In this document: piece after piece, positions 1-8,532 of the stretch
How the letters are laid out: every line of letters begins with the position of its first letter
How positions within the stretch are numbered: the first letter of the stretch is position 1
Origin: Butyrivibrio sp.
GTDB taxonomy: Bacteria; Bacillota; Clostridia; Lachnospirales; Lachnospiraceae
DNA: 64,000 nt
Assembly (NCBI GenBank): GCA_015056495.1
Contig: SVGC01000006.1
Span: 1-64,000, forward strand
Reading direction: 5' to 3'
Program-made: the position numbers and the translations under genes
Notes under the pieces: generated by a model
The model's input: the letters and a program-made list of their open reading frames with translations, nothing else
Told to the model about the DNA's origin: nothing
Database searches by the model: none

Positions 1-75
1 AGTCTTTAGACTCAGTGCCGGTAACAGGCCCTTATAGGGCCAGAACAAACCACCGGCTAAGCCGGTGGTTCTGAT
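1..75 (+). other. Cluster of three hairpins upstream of valS, possible IS200/IS605-type end
   Basis: Three consecutive hairpins are visible: 1-12 (5-bp stem), 27-41 (6-bp stem, 3-nt loop) and 48-70 (10-bp stem, 3-nt loop), the last followed by a short T-rich stretch. The hexamer GCCGGT occurs at 17-22 and again at 61-66, so either copy could pair with ACCGGC at 52-57. No T-box consensus (GGGTGGNACC) is visible before valS, so a tRNA-dependent T-box is not supported here. From memory, the hairpin series resembles the right end of IS200/IS605-type elements (TnpB-associated RNA), but the rest lies outside the window. At minimum the last hairpin can act as a terminator. Confidence 0.4.
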
Positions 76-138
76 TTTATCCGGCAGGAGCATGCATCTT
101 GAGTGTGCTCTTTTATTTATCAAGAAAAGGAGATAATC

Positions 139-2811
139 ATGAAGAAAGAACTTGCAAAGACTTATGATCCAAAAGGCATTGAAGATCGTCTCTACAGCAA
201 GTGGGAAGAAAAGAAGTATTTCCATGCTGAAGTAGATGAAACTAAGAAACCATTTACTATAGTTATCCCACCGCCAAATATCACTGGTAAGCTGCACATG
301 GGACACGCACTTGATAACACAATGCAGGATATCCTCATTCGTTATAAGAGAATGCAGGGTTACAATGCACTGTGGCAGCCAGGAACTGACCATGCATCTA
401 TAGCTACTGAGGTTAAGATCATTGATGCCCTTAAGAGTGAAGGCATTGATAAGCAGGATCTTGGAAGAGAAAAATTCCTTGAGAGAGCATGGGAATGGAA
501 AAAGGAATATGGTGGAACTATCATCCAGCAGTTGAAAAAGCTTGGTTCTTCCTGTGACTGGGATAGAGAGCGCTTTACAATGGATGAAGGCTGTAACAAG
601 GCTGTTACAGAAGTATTCCTTAAGATGCATGAAAAAGGATATATTTACAAGGGAAGCCGTATCATAAACTGGTGTCCTGTTTGTAAGACATCTATTTCAG
701 ATGCTGAGGTTGAATACGAAGAGCAGGCTGGACATTTATGGCACATCAAGTACCCATTCATTGAGGATGATGGAAGCATCAGTACAACAAGATTTATTGA
801 ATTTGCTACAACTCGTCCTGAGACAATGCTTGGTGATACTGCAGTAGCTGTAAATCCAGAAGATGAGAGATATAAAGATTACATTGGCAAGAAGCTTCTT
901 CTTCCTATAGTTAACAGAGAACTTCCTATCATTGCAGATCAGTACGTAGATATGGAATTTGGTACTGGTGTAGTTAAGATCACTCCAGCACATGACCCTA
1001 ACGACTTTGAAGTTGGTAGAAGACATGGCCTTGAAGAAATCAGCATCTTAAACGATGATGCTACTATCAATAAAAATGGTGGTAAGTACGAGGGACTCGA
1101 TCGTTATGAGTGCCGTAAGCAGATCGTAGAAGAACTCGATAAGATGGGACTTCTTGTTAAGATTGAAGACTATACACATAATGTAGGAACTCATGACAGA
1201 TGCCATACAACAATTGAGCCTATGATCAAGGCACAGTGGTTTGTAAAGATGGACGAGCTCATCAAGCCAGCTGTTAAGGCTGTAAAAGATGGTGAGATCA
1301 AGCTTATCCCATCACGTATGGACAAGACATACTTTAACTGGACAGATAATATCCGTGACTGGTGTATTTCAAGACAGCTGTGGTGGGGACACAGAATACC
1401 TGCATACTATTGTGATGAATGTGGTGAGACTGTTGTAGCAAAAGAGATGCCTCAGGTATGTCCTAAGTGTGGCTGCAAACATTTCACACAGGATCCTGAT
1501 ACTCTTGATACATGGTTCTCATCAGCGCTTTGGCCATTTGAGACACTGGGCTGGCCAGATCAGACACCTGATCTTAAGTATTTCTTCCCAACAGATGTAC
1601 TTGTAACAGGTTATGACATTATCTTCTTCTGGGTAATCCGTATGATATTCTCAAGTTATGAGAATATGGGTCTGCCACCATTTAAGACAGTTCTTTTCCA
1701 CGGACTTGTACGTGACAGCCAGGGTCGTAAGATGAGTAAATCTCTTGGAAACGGTATTGACCCACTTGAGATCATTGATAAATATGGTGCTGATGCTCTT
1801 AGACTTACACTTATCACTGGTAATGCACCAGGTAATGATATGCGTTTCTACAACGAGCGTGTAGAGAATAGCCGTAACTTTGCTAATAAGGTATGGAATG
1901 CTTCAAGATTTATCATGATGAACATGACTGAAGGAGAAGAGGCAGCTGATATAAATAAGATGCCTGAAGGACTTGAGCCTGTTGATCATTGGATCATTTC
2001 CAAGCTTAATAATACTATCAAAGAAGTTACAGATAACATGGATCATTTTGAACTTGGTATTGCAGTTCAGAAGGTTTATGACTTTATCTGGGATGAGTTC
2101 TGTGACTGGTACATCGAGATGGTTAAGCCAAGACTTTACAACTCAGACAATAAGACTAGTCACGATGCAGCTATGTGGACATTACAGATTGTTCTTACAC
2201 AGGCGCTGAAACTTCTTCATCCATATATGCCATTTGTAACAGAGGAAATTTTCTGCACAATACAGGATAAGGAAGAATCAATCATGATATCCGAATGGCC
2301 TGTATATCGTGATGAATGGAACTTTGTTCAGGATGAAAAAGAAATCGAGACAATAAAAGAAGCAGTACGTGGTATCCGTAACATCCGTACACAGATGAAT
2401 GTTGCTCCTTCACGTAAAGCTCTTGTATATGTAGTAAGTGACAAGGATGAGGTTCTTGATATATTCAGAACAGGTAAGCTCTTCTTCGAATCTCTTGCAG
2501 GTGCGTCAGAGTCTATCTGCCAGAAAGACAAAGCAGGAATCGATGATGATGCTGTATCTGTAGTACTTGCAGAAGCTACACTTTATATGCCTTTCTCAGA
2601 TCTTGTTGATATTTCAGCTGAGATCGAAAGACTTGAAAAAGAAAAGGCAAAGCTTGAAGGTGAACTTAAGCGTTCAAAGGCAATGCTCAGCAATGAGAAA
2701 TTCCTTTCAAAGGCACCTGAAGCAAAGATCAATGAAGAAAAAGATAAGCAGCAGAAATATGAGCAGACATATGCACAGGTTTGTGAGAGACTTGGTCAGC
2801 TGAAAAAATAA
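139..2811 (+). CDS. valS: Valyl-tRNA synthetase
   Basis: Class I aminoacyl-tRNA synthetase that charges tRNA-Val in the cytoplasm and edits mischarged threonine. The 890-residue product has the HIGH signature as HMGH at residues 53-56 and the KMSKS loop exactly at 531-535. It also has Cys pairs (CPVC, and CDEC followed by CPKC) typical of the zinc-binding inserts of clostridial ValRS, and a C-terminal coiled coil rich in Glu and Lys (about 825-885), the tRNA-binding arm of the family. Length is normal for bacteria. The frame is open from 103, but ATG 139 is preceded by AAAGGAGAT at 126-134 with good spacing, so I start there. It heads a co-directional run through 8456; folC begins 10 nt after its stop. 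Confidence 0.98.
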   Translation: MKKELAKTYDPKGIEDRLYSKWEEKKYFHAEVDETKKPFTIVIPPPNITGKLHMGHALDNTMQDILIRYKRMQGYNALWQPGTDHASIATEVKIIDALKSEGIDKQDLGREKFLERAWEWKKEYGGTIIQQLKKLGSSCDWDRERFTMDEGCNKAVTEVFLKMHEKGYIYKGSRIINWCPVCKTSISDAEVEYEEQAGHLWHIKYPFIEDDGSISTTRFIEFATTRPETMLGDTAVAVNPEDERYKDYIGKKLLLPIVNRELPIIADQYVDMEFGTGVVKITPAHDPNDFEVGRRHGLEEISILNDDATINKNGGKYEGLDRYECRKQIVEELDKMGLLVKIEDYTHNVGTHDRCHTTIEPMIKAQWFVKMDELIKPAVKAVKDGEIKLIPSRMDKTYFNWTDNIRDWCISRQLWWGHRIPAYYCDECGETVVAKEMPQVCPKCGCKHFTQDPDTLDTWFSSALWPFETLGWPDQTPDLKYFFPTDVLVTGYDIIFFWVIRMIFSSYENMGLPPFKTVLFHGLVRDSQGRKMSKSLGNGIDPLEIIDKYGADALRLTLITGNAPGNDMRFYNERVENSRNFANKVWNASRFIMMNMTEGEEAADINKMPEGLEPVDHWIISKLNNTIKEVTDNMDHFELGIAVQKVYDFIWDEFCDWYIEMVKPRLYNSDNKTSHDAAMWTLQIVLTQALKLLHPYMPFVTEEIFCTIQDKEESIMISEWPVYRDEWNFVQDEKEIETIKEAVRGIRNIRTQMNVAPSRKALVYVVSDKDEVLDIFRTGKLFFESLAGASESICQKDKAGIDDDAVSVVLAEATLYMPFSDLVDISAEIERLEKEKAKLEGELKRSKAMLSNEKFLSKAPEAKINEEKDKQQKYEQTYAQVCERLGQLKK

Positions 2812-2821
2812 TGGATTAACT

Positions 2822-4222
2822 ATGGCTAACGAAGAATTATACAGTAAGGCTCGTGCTTTGATAGCACGAGCCGATGCTGGTAGCAATCCATCTCTGGGGG
2901 AGTGCGAAGAATTTATAAGCACCCTCCAGAAATTTACTACCAAGCATAGCATTGAAGAAACTAGAGAATTCCTTGATTTTATGGGTTCTCCTGATGAAAA
3001 TATGAACATCATTCATGTGGCAGGCACAAATGGAAAAGGTTCTGTGTGCAGTTTTCTGTCATCTATCATACAAAAAGCAGGATATACGGCAGGAATGTTT
3101 ATATCTCCGCATCTTGTATCAATTACTGAACGATTCAGGATAGATGATAAGCCTATAAGAAATGAGTTATTTTCAGAAATTTTTGTAGAAACATTAAAAC
3201 GTATCGATGAATATGGTTGTGAGGATTATTTTCCTACATATTTTGAGTTTTTATTTTTCATGGCTATGATCCTCTATGATGTGTATCCTGTGGATTACCT
3301 CATTCTGGAAACCGGTCTTGGTGGAAGACTTGATGCAACCAATAGTGTTCGTTCTCCAAAGTTATGCGTGATCACGGAGATTGGTCTGGATCATATGCAG
3401 TATCTTGGAGATACAGTAGAAAAAATAGCTGCAGAAAAGGCTGGTATCATTAAAGAATCAGTTCCTGTAGTGTTTTTTGATAAGAGACCTTCATGCAGTA
3501 AGGTTATAAGTGATGTTGCAGCTGACAAGGGCTCTGAATGCTATAAAGTAACTTATGAAGATATTAGTGATATTTCCTTAAGAATAGATGAATACGGTAA
3601 CAAATACATTGATTTTTCGTTAAAATCTTTGTATGATAATTCTATGTGCATAGCTTTAAGCACATGTGCTAAATATCAAGCTGAAAATGCTGCTATTGCG
3701 GCAATTGCAGCTGAGGTTCTGGGTAAAGATGATAAAAACATTACGAAAGAATGTATTTTAGCGGGCTTAAAGAGTGCCAACTGGGAAGGACGAATGGAGC
3801 AGCTTAGTCCAGGATTATTTGTGGACGGTGCTCATAATATAGACGGTATTAATGCCTTTATTGATAGTGTCAGATGCATGGCAGACAGTAATGCCGGTAC
3901 GAGCCAGACATATAGACGTCTTTTGTTTGGCGTAGTTAGTGATAAACAGTATCCGGAGATGATCAGAGCACTGATCAGTTCCAAGTTATTTGATATGATA
4001 TCTGTGACTAATCTGGCTACAGACAGATCTGTGTCAATGGATGATCTAAAGCAGACTATCAAGAGTCTCCAGTCTGATGATGATATTGTTTTACCTCAGA
4101 TCAGATATTATACCAATGTAAGGGATGCTCTTATCAACATGATCGCTGAACGTAAAGCAGGCGATATGATATATGTAGCTGGTTCTTTATACTTAGTTGG
4201 AGAGGTCAGATCAATTATTTAA
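2822..4222 (+). CDS. folC: Bifunctional folylpolyglutamate/dihydrofolate synthase
   Basis: Mur-ligase family enzyme that adds glutamate to folates, and in many bacteria also to dihydropteroate, using ATP. The 466-residue product carries the P-loop variant GTNGKGS at residues 68-74, the family signature ETGLGGRLDATN, and EKAGIIK after the central domain. A C-terminal ligase domain contains DGAHN. Length matches the family. It follows valS by 10 nt, and the valS-folC order is common in Firmicutes, so cotranscription is likely. Whether it has both activities cannot be decided from sequence alone. Confidence 0.95.
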   Translation: MANEELYSKARALIARADAGSNPSLGECEEFISTLQKFTTKHSIEETREFLDFMGSPDENMNIIHVAGTNGKGSVCSFLSSIIQKAGYTAGMFISPHLVSITERFRIDDKPIRNELFSEIFVETLKRIDEYGCEDYFPTYFEFLFFMAMILYDVYPVDYLILETGLGGRLDATNSVRSPKLCVITEIGLDHMQYLGDTVEKIAAEKAGIIKESVPVVFFDKRPSCSKVISDVAADKGSECYKVTYEDISDISLRIDEYGNKYIDFSLKSLYDNSMCIALSTCAKYQAENAAIAAIAAEVLGKDDKNITKECILAGLKSANWEGRMEQLSPGLFVDGAHNIDGINAFIDSVRCMADSNAGTSQTYRRLLFGVVSDKQYPEMIRALISSKLFDMISVTNLATDRSVSMDDLKQTIKSLQSDDDIVLPQIRYYTNVRDALINMIAERKAGDMIYVAGSLYLVGEVRSII

Positions 4223-4232
4223 GGAATCGATT

Positions 4233-4421
4233 ATGATTAACTTTGAAGAAGAATTAAAAAAGTTTAAACCAAGTATAGAAATAGAAGATGCTGAGGATGC
4301 AATATATAATCAGGATCTTGATGATATGGCGGATGTCCTGGTTAAATTTGTAAAGCAGGCATATCCGGAGACTGATAACAATAATCGCACGGTTCGTCCA
4401 AATAAAAATATGGATCAATGA
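4233..4421 (+). CDS. Small acidic hypothetical protein
   Basis: A 62-residue acidic protein of unknown function. It starts MINFEEELKKF and contains a run of Glu/Asp with two probable short helices, then a polar tail. No signal peptide, membrane segment or known motif is visible. A longer reading from TTG 4197 would overlap folC; ATG 4233 with AAGGAA just upstream is the better start. It lies 10 nt after folC and 13 nt before the next gene, so it is part of the same transcription unit. I do not recognise a family. Confidence 0.65.
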   Translation: MINFEEELKKFKPSIEIEDAEDAIYNQDLDDMADVLVKFVKQAYPETDNNNRTVRPNKNMDQ

Positions 4422-4434
4422 ATCGGAGTTTATT

Positions 4435-5844
4435 ATGAGATGTTATAATTGTGGGGCGATTCTTACAAAGCGTAACTCCTGCCCGGGATGTGGCGCTGAT
4501 GTTGAATTATATAAAAAAATCATAGTTGTATCTAACAGATATTATAATGATGGCCTTGAGCAGGCTTCTGTCAGAAATCTTTCAGGAGCCATAAGGAGTC
4601 TCAGAGAGTGTCTGAAGCTTAATAAAGCTAATATTGATGCTCGAAATCTTTTAGGACTTATTTACTATGAGATGGGCGAAGTTGTTGCCGCTCTTAGTGA
4701 ATGGGTTATTAGTAAAAATCTTCTTACTGAGGGTAATATTGCTGATGATTACATGGATATGATCAGGAATAATCCTCAGAAACTCGATGCAACTAATCAG
4801 ACGATCAAAAAATATAATATTGCCTTAAAATACTGTAACAAAGGAACTTTGGATCTGGCGGTGATACAGCTTAAGAAAGTGCTGTCTATTAACCCTAGAT
4901 TTATAAGAGCCCATCTTTTATTGTGCCTTTTGTATCTGAATAATGGCAATTATGCCAAGGCCAAGGTGGAAGCTGAGAAGACTCTAAAAATTGATACAGG
5001 TAATGTTATGGCTTCAAGATATTTACAAGAAGCAACAGAGATGATAGTTCCTGGAGACGAGAGCGAAGAGGAAATAGCTGAAGCCAAGGAAGAAGTTGTC
5101 AGATATAAGAGTGGTAATGAGATGATCATCCAGCCTAAAAAGACAGCTTCTCTTAGAGCTAATTTCCCAATATGGGGAATAGGTCTGGGTATTGCATTAG
5201 GTATATGTGCAACTTATTTTTTGATACTTCCTTCAAAATTGCAGCAGGCCGGTACTACTAATCAGCAGACTATTATTGCTATTAGTGAAGAGTCCGATGC
5301 CAAGTCTGCTCAGATTGTTCAGAATGAAACAGAAATACAGAGCCTTCAGGAAGAGCTTGAAAGCCTTAAGAGCCAGATAAGCACTTATGAGGGAACAGAT
5401 AGTTCTATGGCTGCTGTTAATAACCTTATGGAAGCTACTGCAATATATCTTTCTACTCCATCAGATATTGATGCTATTACAGCACAGCTTGATAGCCTGG
5501 ATCTGAATGCTGTAGAAGGTTCTATTTCTAATGAATTTACTGATTTATATGACAGCCTTATGAGCCATGTAGGCTCAGAGCTTGCTGTTTCATATTACAA
5601 CACTGGATATGAAGCATATAAGAATGAGGATTATGAGACAGCGATAACCAATCTTTCTAAGGCTTGTCAGTACGATACTACTAACGTCAATGCATTTTAT
5701 TATCTGGGTAACTCTTATTACAACAGCGGAGATACAGATAACGCCAAGGTCGTATACGATAAGGTGGTTACAGATTTCCCGAATACACAGAGTGCGCAGG
5801 CTGCTGAGGCAAAACTGGCAGAGATAAATAATGCATCTAATTAA
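4435..5844 (+). CDS. Zinc-ribbon, TPR and coiled-coil membrane protein
   Basis: A 469-residue protein with a clear modular layout. Residues 3-19 form a zinc ribbon (Cys3, Cys6, Cys16, Cys19). TPR-like helices follow to about 200. A single membrane segment lies near 244-265, then a coiled coil (about 285-320). The C-terminal TPR-like repeats (about 380-460) resemble those of YbgF-type outward-facing proteins. The arrangement suggests a cytoplasmic zinc-ribbon/TPR half and an extracytoplasmic coiled-coil/TPR half joined by one helix. It sits directly upstream of an MBOAT/SGNH pair, so a scaffolding role in envelope polymer modification is plausible but inferred. I know of no characterised homologue. 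Confidence 0.8.
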   Translation: MRCYNCGAILTKRNSCPGCGADVELYKKIIVVSNRYYNDGLEQASVRNLSGAIRSLRECLKLNKANIDARNLLGLIYYEMGEVVAALSEWVISKNLLTEGNIADDYMDMIRNNPQKLDATNQTIKKYNIALKYCNKGTLDLAVIQLKKVLSINPRFIRAHLLLCLLYLNNGNYAKAKVEAEKTLKIDTGNVMASRYLQEATEMIVPGDESEEEIAEAKEEVVRYKSGNEMIIQPKKTASLRANFPIWGIGLGIALGICATYFLILPSKLQQAGTTNQQTIIAISEESDAKSAQIVQNETEIQSLQEELESLKSQISTYEGTDSSMAAVNNLMEATAIYLSTPSDIDAITAQLDSLDLNAVEGSISNEFTDLYDSLMSHVGSELAVSYYNTGYEAYKNEDYETAITNLSKACQYDTTNVNAFYYLGNSYYNSGDTDNAKVVYDKVVTDFPNTQSAQAAEAKLAEINNASN

Positions 5845-5864
5845 AGAAAAATATAGATGATAAA

Positions 5865-7220
5865 ATGAGCTTTTCTGATTTAAATTTTTTATTTAGATTT
5901 ATACCTATATTCTTGATTGTATATTATATTGCTCCGGCAAAACTCCGCATGTGGGTTCTTTTTGCCGGAAGCTTTATCTTTTATAGCTTTGGAGAACCAA
6001 AGCTGTTTGTTGTACTTCTTGTAACCTCAGTCGCCAATTACCTTCTGGCTAAGGCTTCCAAGGCACATGAAAAAGCTTTGTTCATTTCGATAATCACATT
6101 GGATGTTGCTGTTTTGGCTGCATTTAAGATGCTGAGCCTATGGGTGGACAGCAGTTTATTACCTGTTGGAATCAGCTTTTTTACCTTTAAGATGATCTCA
6201 TACCAGGCTGATCTGTACATGGGACGCTTGAAAAAAACTCTGAGTCTGAAAGATTCATTGAGTTATTTCTACATGTTCCCGCAGGTATTGTCTGGACCTA
6301 TCATGAGAGCTTCAGATATGCATATTGATGAAGTTGAAGGCGGCACAAGGCTTGAGAGGATTACCAGATATCTGTCTAATATAGAAGATGGCCTGAAATT
6401 CTTTGTTGCAGGACTTGGAATGAAGGTCTTACTGGCTGATCATTTTGCGATATGCTGGAAAGATATTTATGCAATTGGTTATGAAAGTATTTCGACTCCG
6501 CTTGCCTGGTTTGGAGCAGTAATCTATTCGATGAATCTTTATTTTGATTTCTGGGGATATTCACTTATGGCAGCTGGTCTTGGCGTTGCCTTAGGCTTCC
6601 CGTTTATACAGAATTTTGATCATCCTTATGCAGCCAGAGGAGTTGGAGAATTCTATAGAAGGTGGCATGTTACTCTTGGAACATGGTTTAGAGATTATAT
6701 CTATATTCCACTTGGCGGCAGCAGAGTAGGAAAGGTCAAAACTATCCGTAATCTGTTTATTGTATGGCTGATTACAGGTTTGTGGCATGGTGTTACAGTC
6801 AATTTTATCATTTGGGGACTTAGTCTTTTTTTGATCATCATTTTTGAAAAATTTGTACTGAATAAAAATAAGCTGCTAAGTATTGTAGTTGGAAGATTTA
6901 ACGTATTTGTACTGATCCCATTGACATGGGTCGTATTTGCTATATCAGATATGACGCTTTTACAGACATATTTTGCCAGACTGTTTCCATTCTTTGGTGT
7001 AGGTATTGCGATCAATCACAATGATATTTTTAAGTACCTTGGTACTTATGGTATTTTGACTGCAATAGGACTGGTATTACTTGTTCCTAAGGTCTTTGAT
7101 TTTATGGAGAGTAAAAGAAAACATCCTTTTGCTGTAATTGTTTTGTTCATATTATTTTGGGCTTGTGTGCTGAGTCTTTCCAACGCAGCAGGCAATCCAT
7201 TTTTGTACTTTAGATTTTGA
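5865..7220 (+). CDS. MBOAT family O-acyltransferase (AlgI/PatA-like)
   Basis: A polytopic 451-residue membrane protein of the MBOAT family. Family members pass acyl groups across the membrane to an extracytoplasmic polysaccharide or peptidoglycan acceptor. The conserved block FYRRWHVTLGTWFRDYIYIP is present, followed by GLWHG with the invariant active-site His at residue 308. About ten hydrophobic helices are evident, and length matches AlgI and DltB relatives. It is followed after 10 nt by an SGNH-hydrolase-like gene, the usual partner that completes acyl transfer outside the cell (as AlgI with AlgX/AlgJ, or DltB with DltD). No dltA or dltC is nearby, so D-alanylation is unlikely; O-acetylation of a wall or exported glycan is the best inference. 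Confidence 0.9.
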   Translation: MSFSDLNFLFRFIPIFLIVYYIAPAKLRMWVLFAGSFIFYSFGEPKLFVVLLVTSVANYLLAKASKAHEKALFISIITLDVAVLAAFKMLSLWVDSSLLPVGISFFTFKMISYQADLYMGRLKKTLSLKDSLSYFYMFPQVLSGPIMRASDMHIDEVEGGTRLERITRYLSNIEDGLKFFVAGLGMKVLLADHFAICWKDIYAIGYESISTPLAWFGAVIYSMNLYFDFWGYSLMAAGLGVALGFPFIQNFDHPYAARGVGEFYRRWHVTLGTWFRDYIYIPLGGSRVGKVKTIRNLFIVWLITGLWHGVTVNFIIWGLSLFLIIIFEKFVLNKNKLLSIVVGRFNVFVLIPLTWVVFAISDMTLLQTYFARLFPFFGVGIAINHNDIFKYLGTYGILTAIGLVLLVPKVFDFMESKRKHPFAVIVLFILFWACVLSLSNAAGNPFLYFRF

Positions 7221-7230
7221 GGGATGAAAA

Positions 7231-8208
7231 ATGAAATTGAAATTGTCGCAGTTTCCTCTATTGTTTTCGCTGATTGCAGGAACTGCAGTAGTTACTGCCA
7301 TGGGCTTTGCTGGTAGGTATGGCGCCTATGGTGATTATGAATATACATATGTGGATAGCCCGGTTTTATCACTTTTCTTTAGAGGGTTTTCAGATGGAGT
7401 CTATCCATGGACTGTTTCACAGCAGGATGCTTTTGATGGTGTAACAGTAGAAGAAGTTGTGGATAACCCTGAAACTTCTGTAGCTGATGGTGGAAATGTT
7501 GCTGATATTTCCGGAGATGATCTGATTGCGGATGTTAGTGGAAATGATTCAGCTGATATTTCAGGAAACGATAATATTGATGATGTATCTGGTAATTCCA
7601 TAACATATACATTTGGCCAGGTGGATGATGATTATTTCTCTGATGCTGTATTTATAGGCGATTCAAGAACCGTGGGATTGTCAGAGTATTGTGAAGAGCT
7701 TGATAGCAGGGCAACATTCTACGGCAAGGTATCCCTTACTATTTATGATCTTATGAACAATGAGTTTGTCAAAACAGATAATGGTAAAGTGTCTGTAGAG
7801 AAAGCGTTGTCAGAAAATCAGTTTGGCAAGGTCTACATGATGGTGGGGCTTAATGAGATCGGTACTGGTACAGTGGAGACATTTACGCAGAAGTATTCGG
7901 AAGTGGTTGAGCGTATCAAGGAACTTCAGCCAGATGCAATTATTTATATACAGGGAATAATGCACGTTACAGCTAACAAGTCAGATAATGACAAGTATTT
8001 TACTAATTCCAATATAGATATTAGAAATCAGGCATTGTCTGAGCTGGCTGACGGAGAGAGAGTATTCTATATCGATATGAATGAAGCAGTTGATGATGAA
8101 AATGGTAATCTCAGAGCAGATCTTTCTTTTGATGATGTTCATTTAAAGGCTTCGTCATATGAATTATGGCATCAGTATTTATTAAACAATGCAGTTATAT
8201 TTAACTGA
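7231..8208 (+). CDS. Membrane-anchored SGNH/GDSL hydrolase-like protein
   Basis: A 325-residue protein with an N-terminal membrane anchor, an acidic linker and a C-terminal SGNH domain. The catalytic Ser block is FIGDSRTVG with GDS at about 143-145. The Asn-bearing block VGLNEIG and the C-terminal DDVHLK (Asp and His of the triad) are all present, so the domain looks active. The linker (about 91-123) has four near-copies of an ISGND-type pentapeptide. Paired with the MBOAT protein 10 nt upstream, it probably acts outside the cell as the acyl-transferring or acyl-releasing partner in polysaccharide O-acetylation. The acceptor is unknown. Confidence 0.85.
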   Translation: MKLKLSQFPLLFSLIAGTAVVTAMGFAGRYGAYGDYEYTYVDSPVLSLFFRGFSDGVYPWTVSQQDAFDGVTVEEVVDNPETSVADGGNVADISGDDLIADVSGNDSADISGNDNIDDVSGNSITYTFGQVDDDYFSDAVFIGDSRTVGLSEYCEELDSRATFYGKVSLTIYDLMNNEFVKTDNGKVSVEKALSENQFGKVYMMVGLNEIGTGTVETFTQKYSEVVERIKELQPDAIIYIQGIMHVTANKSDNDKYFTNSNIDIRNQALSELADGERVFYIDMNEAVDDENGNLRADLSFDDVHLKASSYELWHQYLLNNAVIFN

Positions 8209-8222
8209 TAAAAGGAGCAGAA

Positions 8223-8456
8223 ATGGCACGTGAAATGACTTTTAAAATGGAACGTCCGGGCCTGTTAAAAGAAGGTGACCACGTTACTGTTACAGAGGGT
8301 GTATTACCAAGTAATTACTATTATACAATTGATCCATCTCTTGCAATGTCAGGTAATTTTCCTTTCAGGGAGAGAATGCTGGAAAGAGAAGGAGTAGTTA
8401 CAAGCGTCATTGAAAATGACCGAGGTTTCTACGTTACAGCAGTTTTTGGCGAATGA
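8223..8456 (+). CDS. Small hypothetical protein, end of O-acetylation operon
   Basis: A 77-residue protein with a good ribosome binding site (AAAGGAG) 14 nt after the SGNH gene. It contains a KEGDHVTVTEG segment and a terminal GVVTSVIENDRGFYVTAVF segment, both of which look like beta strands of a small barrel. No signal peptide or membrane helix is present, so it should be cytosolic. The family is not known to me. Position and spacing make it the last gene of the run that starts at valS; a terminator follows. Confidence 0.65.
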   Translation: MAREMTFKMERPGLLKEGDHVTVTEGVLPSNYYYTIDPSLAMSGNFPFRERMLEREGVVTSVIENDRGFYVTAVFGE

Positions 8457-8467
8457 ATAAAGAATTA

Positions 8468-8510
8468 AAAAACAAGAAATCCGCATATAATGCAGGTTTC
8501 TTGTTTTTTG
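8468..8510. terminator. Bidirectional intrinsic terminator
   Basis: AAAAAACAAGAAA pairs with TTTCTTGTTTTTT around an interrupted inner stem (CCGCA/TGCAGG) and a TATAA loop. The A-rich and T-rich flanks serve as U tracts for both strands. It lies between the convergent 77-residue gene and the GGDEF gene at 8533. Confidence 0.8.
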
Positions 8511-8532
8511 TTCAATAGGAAATTTCTAAATT

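Noticed and set aside
1-138. T-box riboswitch for valS
   Set aside because: No GGGTGGNACC-type T-box sequence or specifier loop is visible in the 138 nt available; the hairpins present do not fit its antiterminator.
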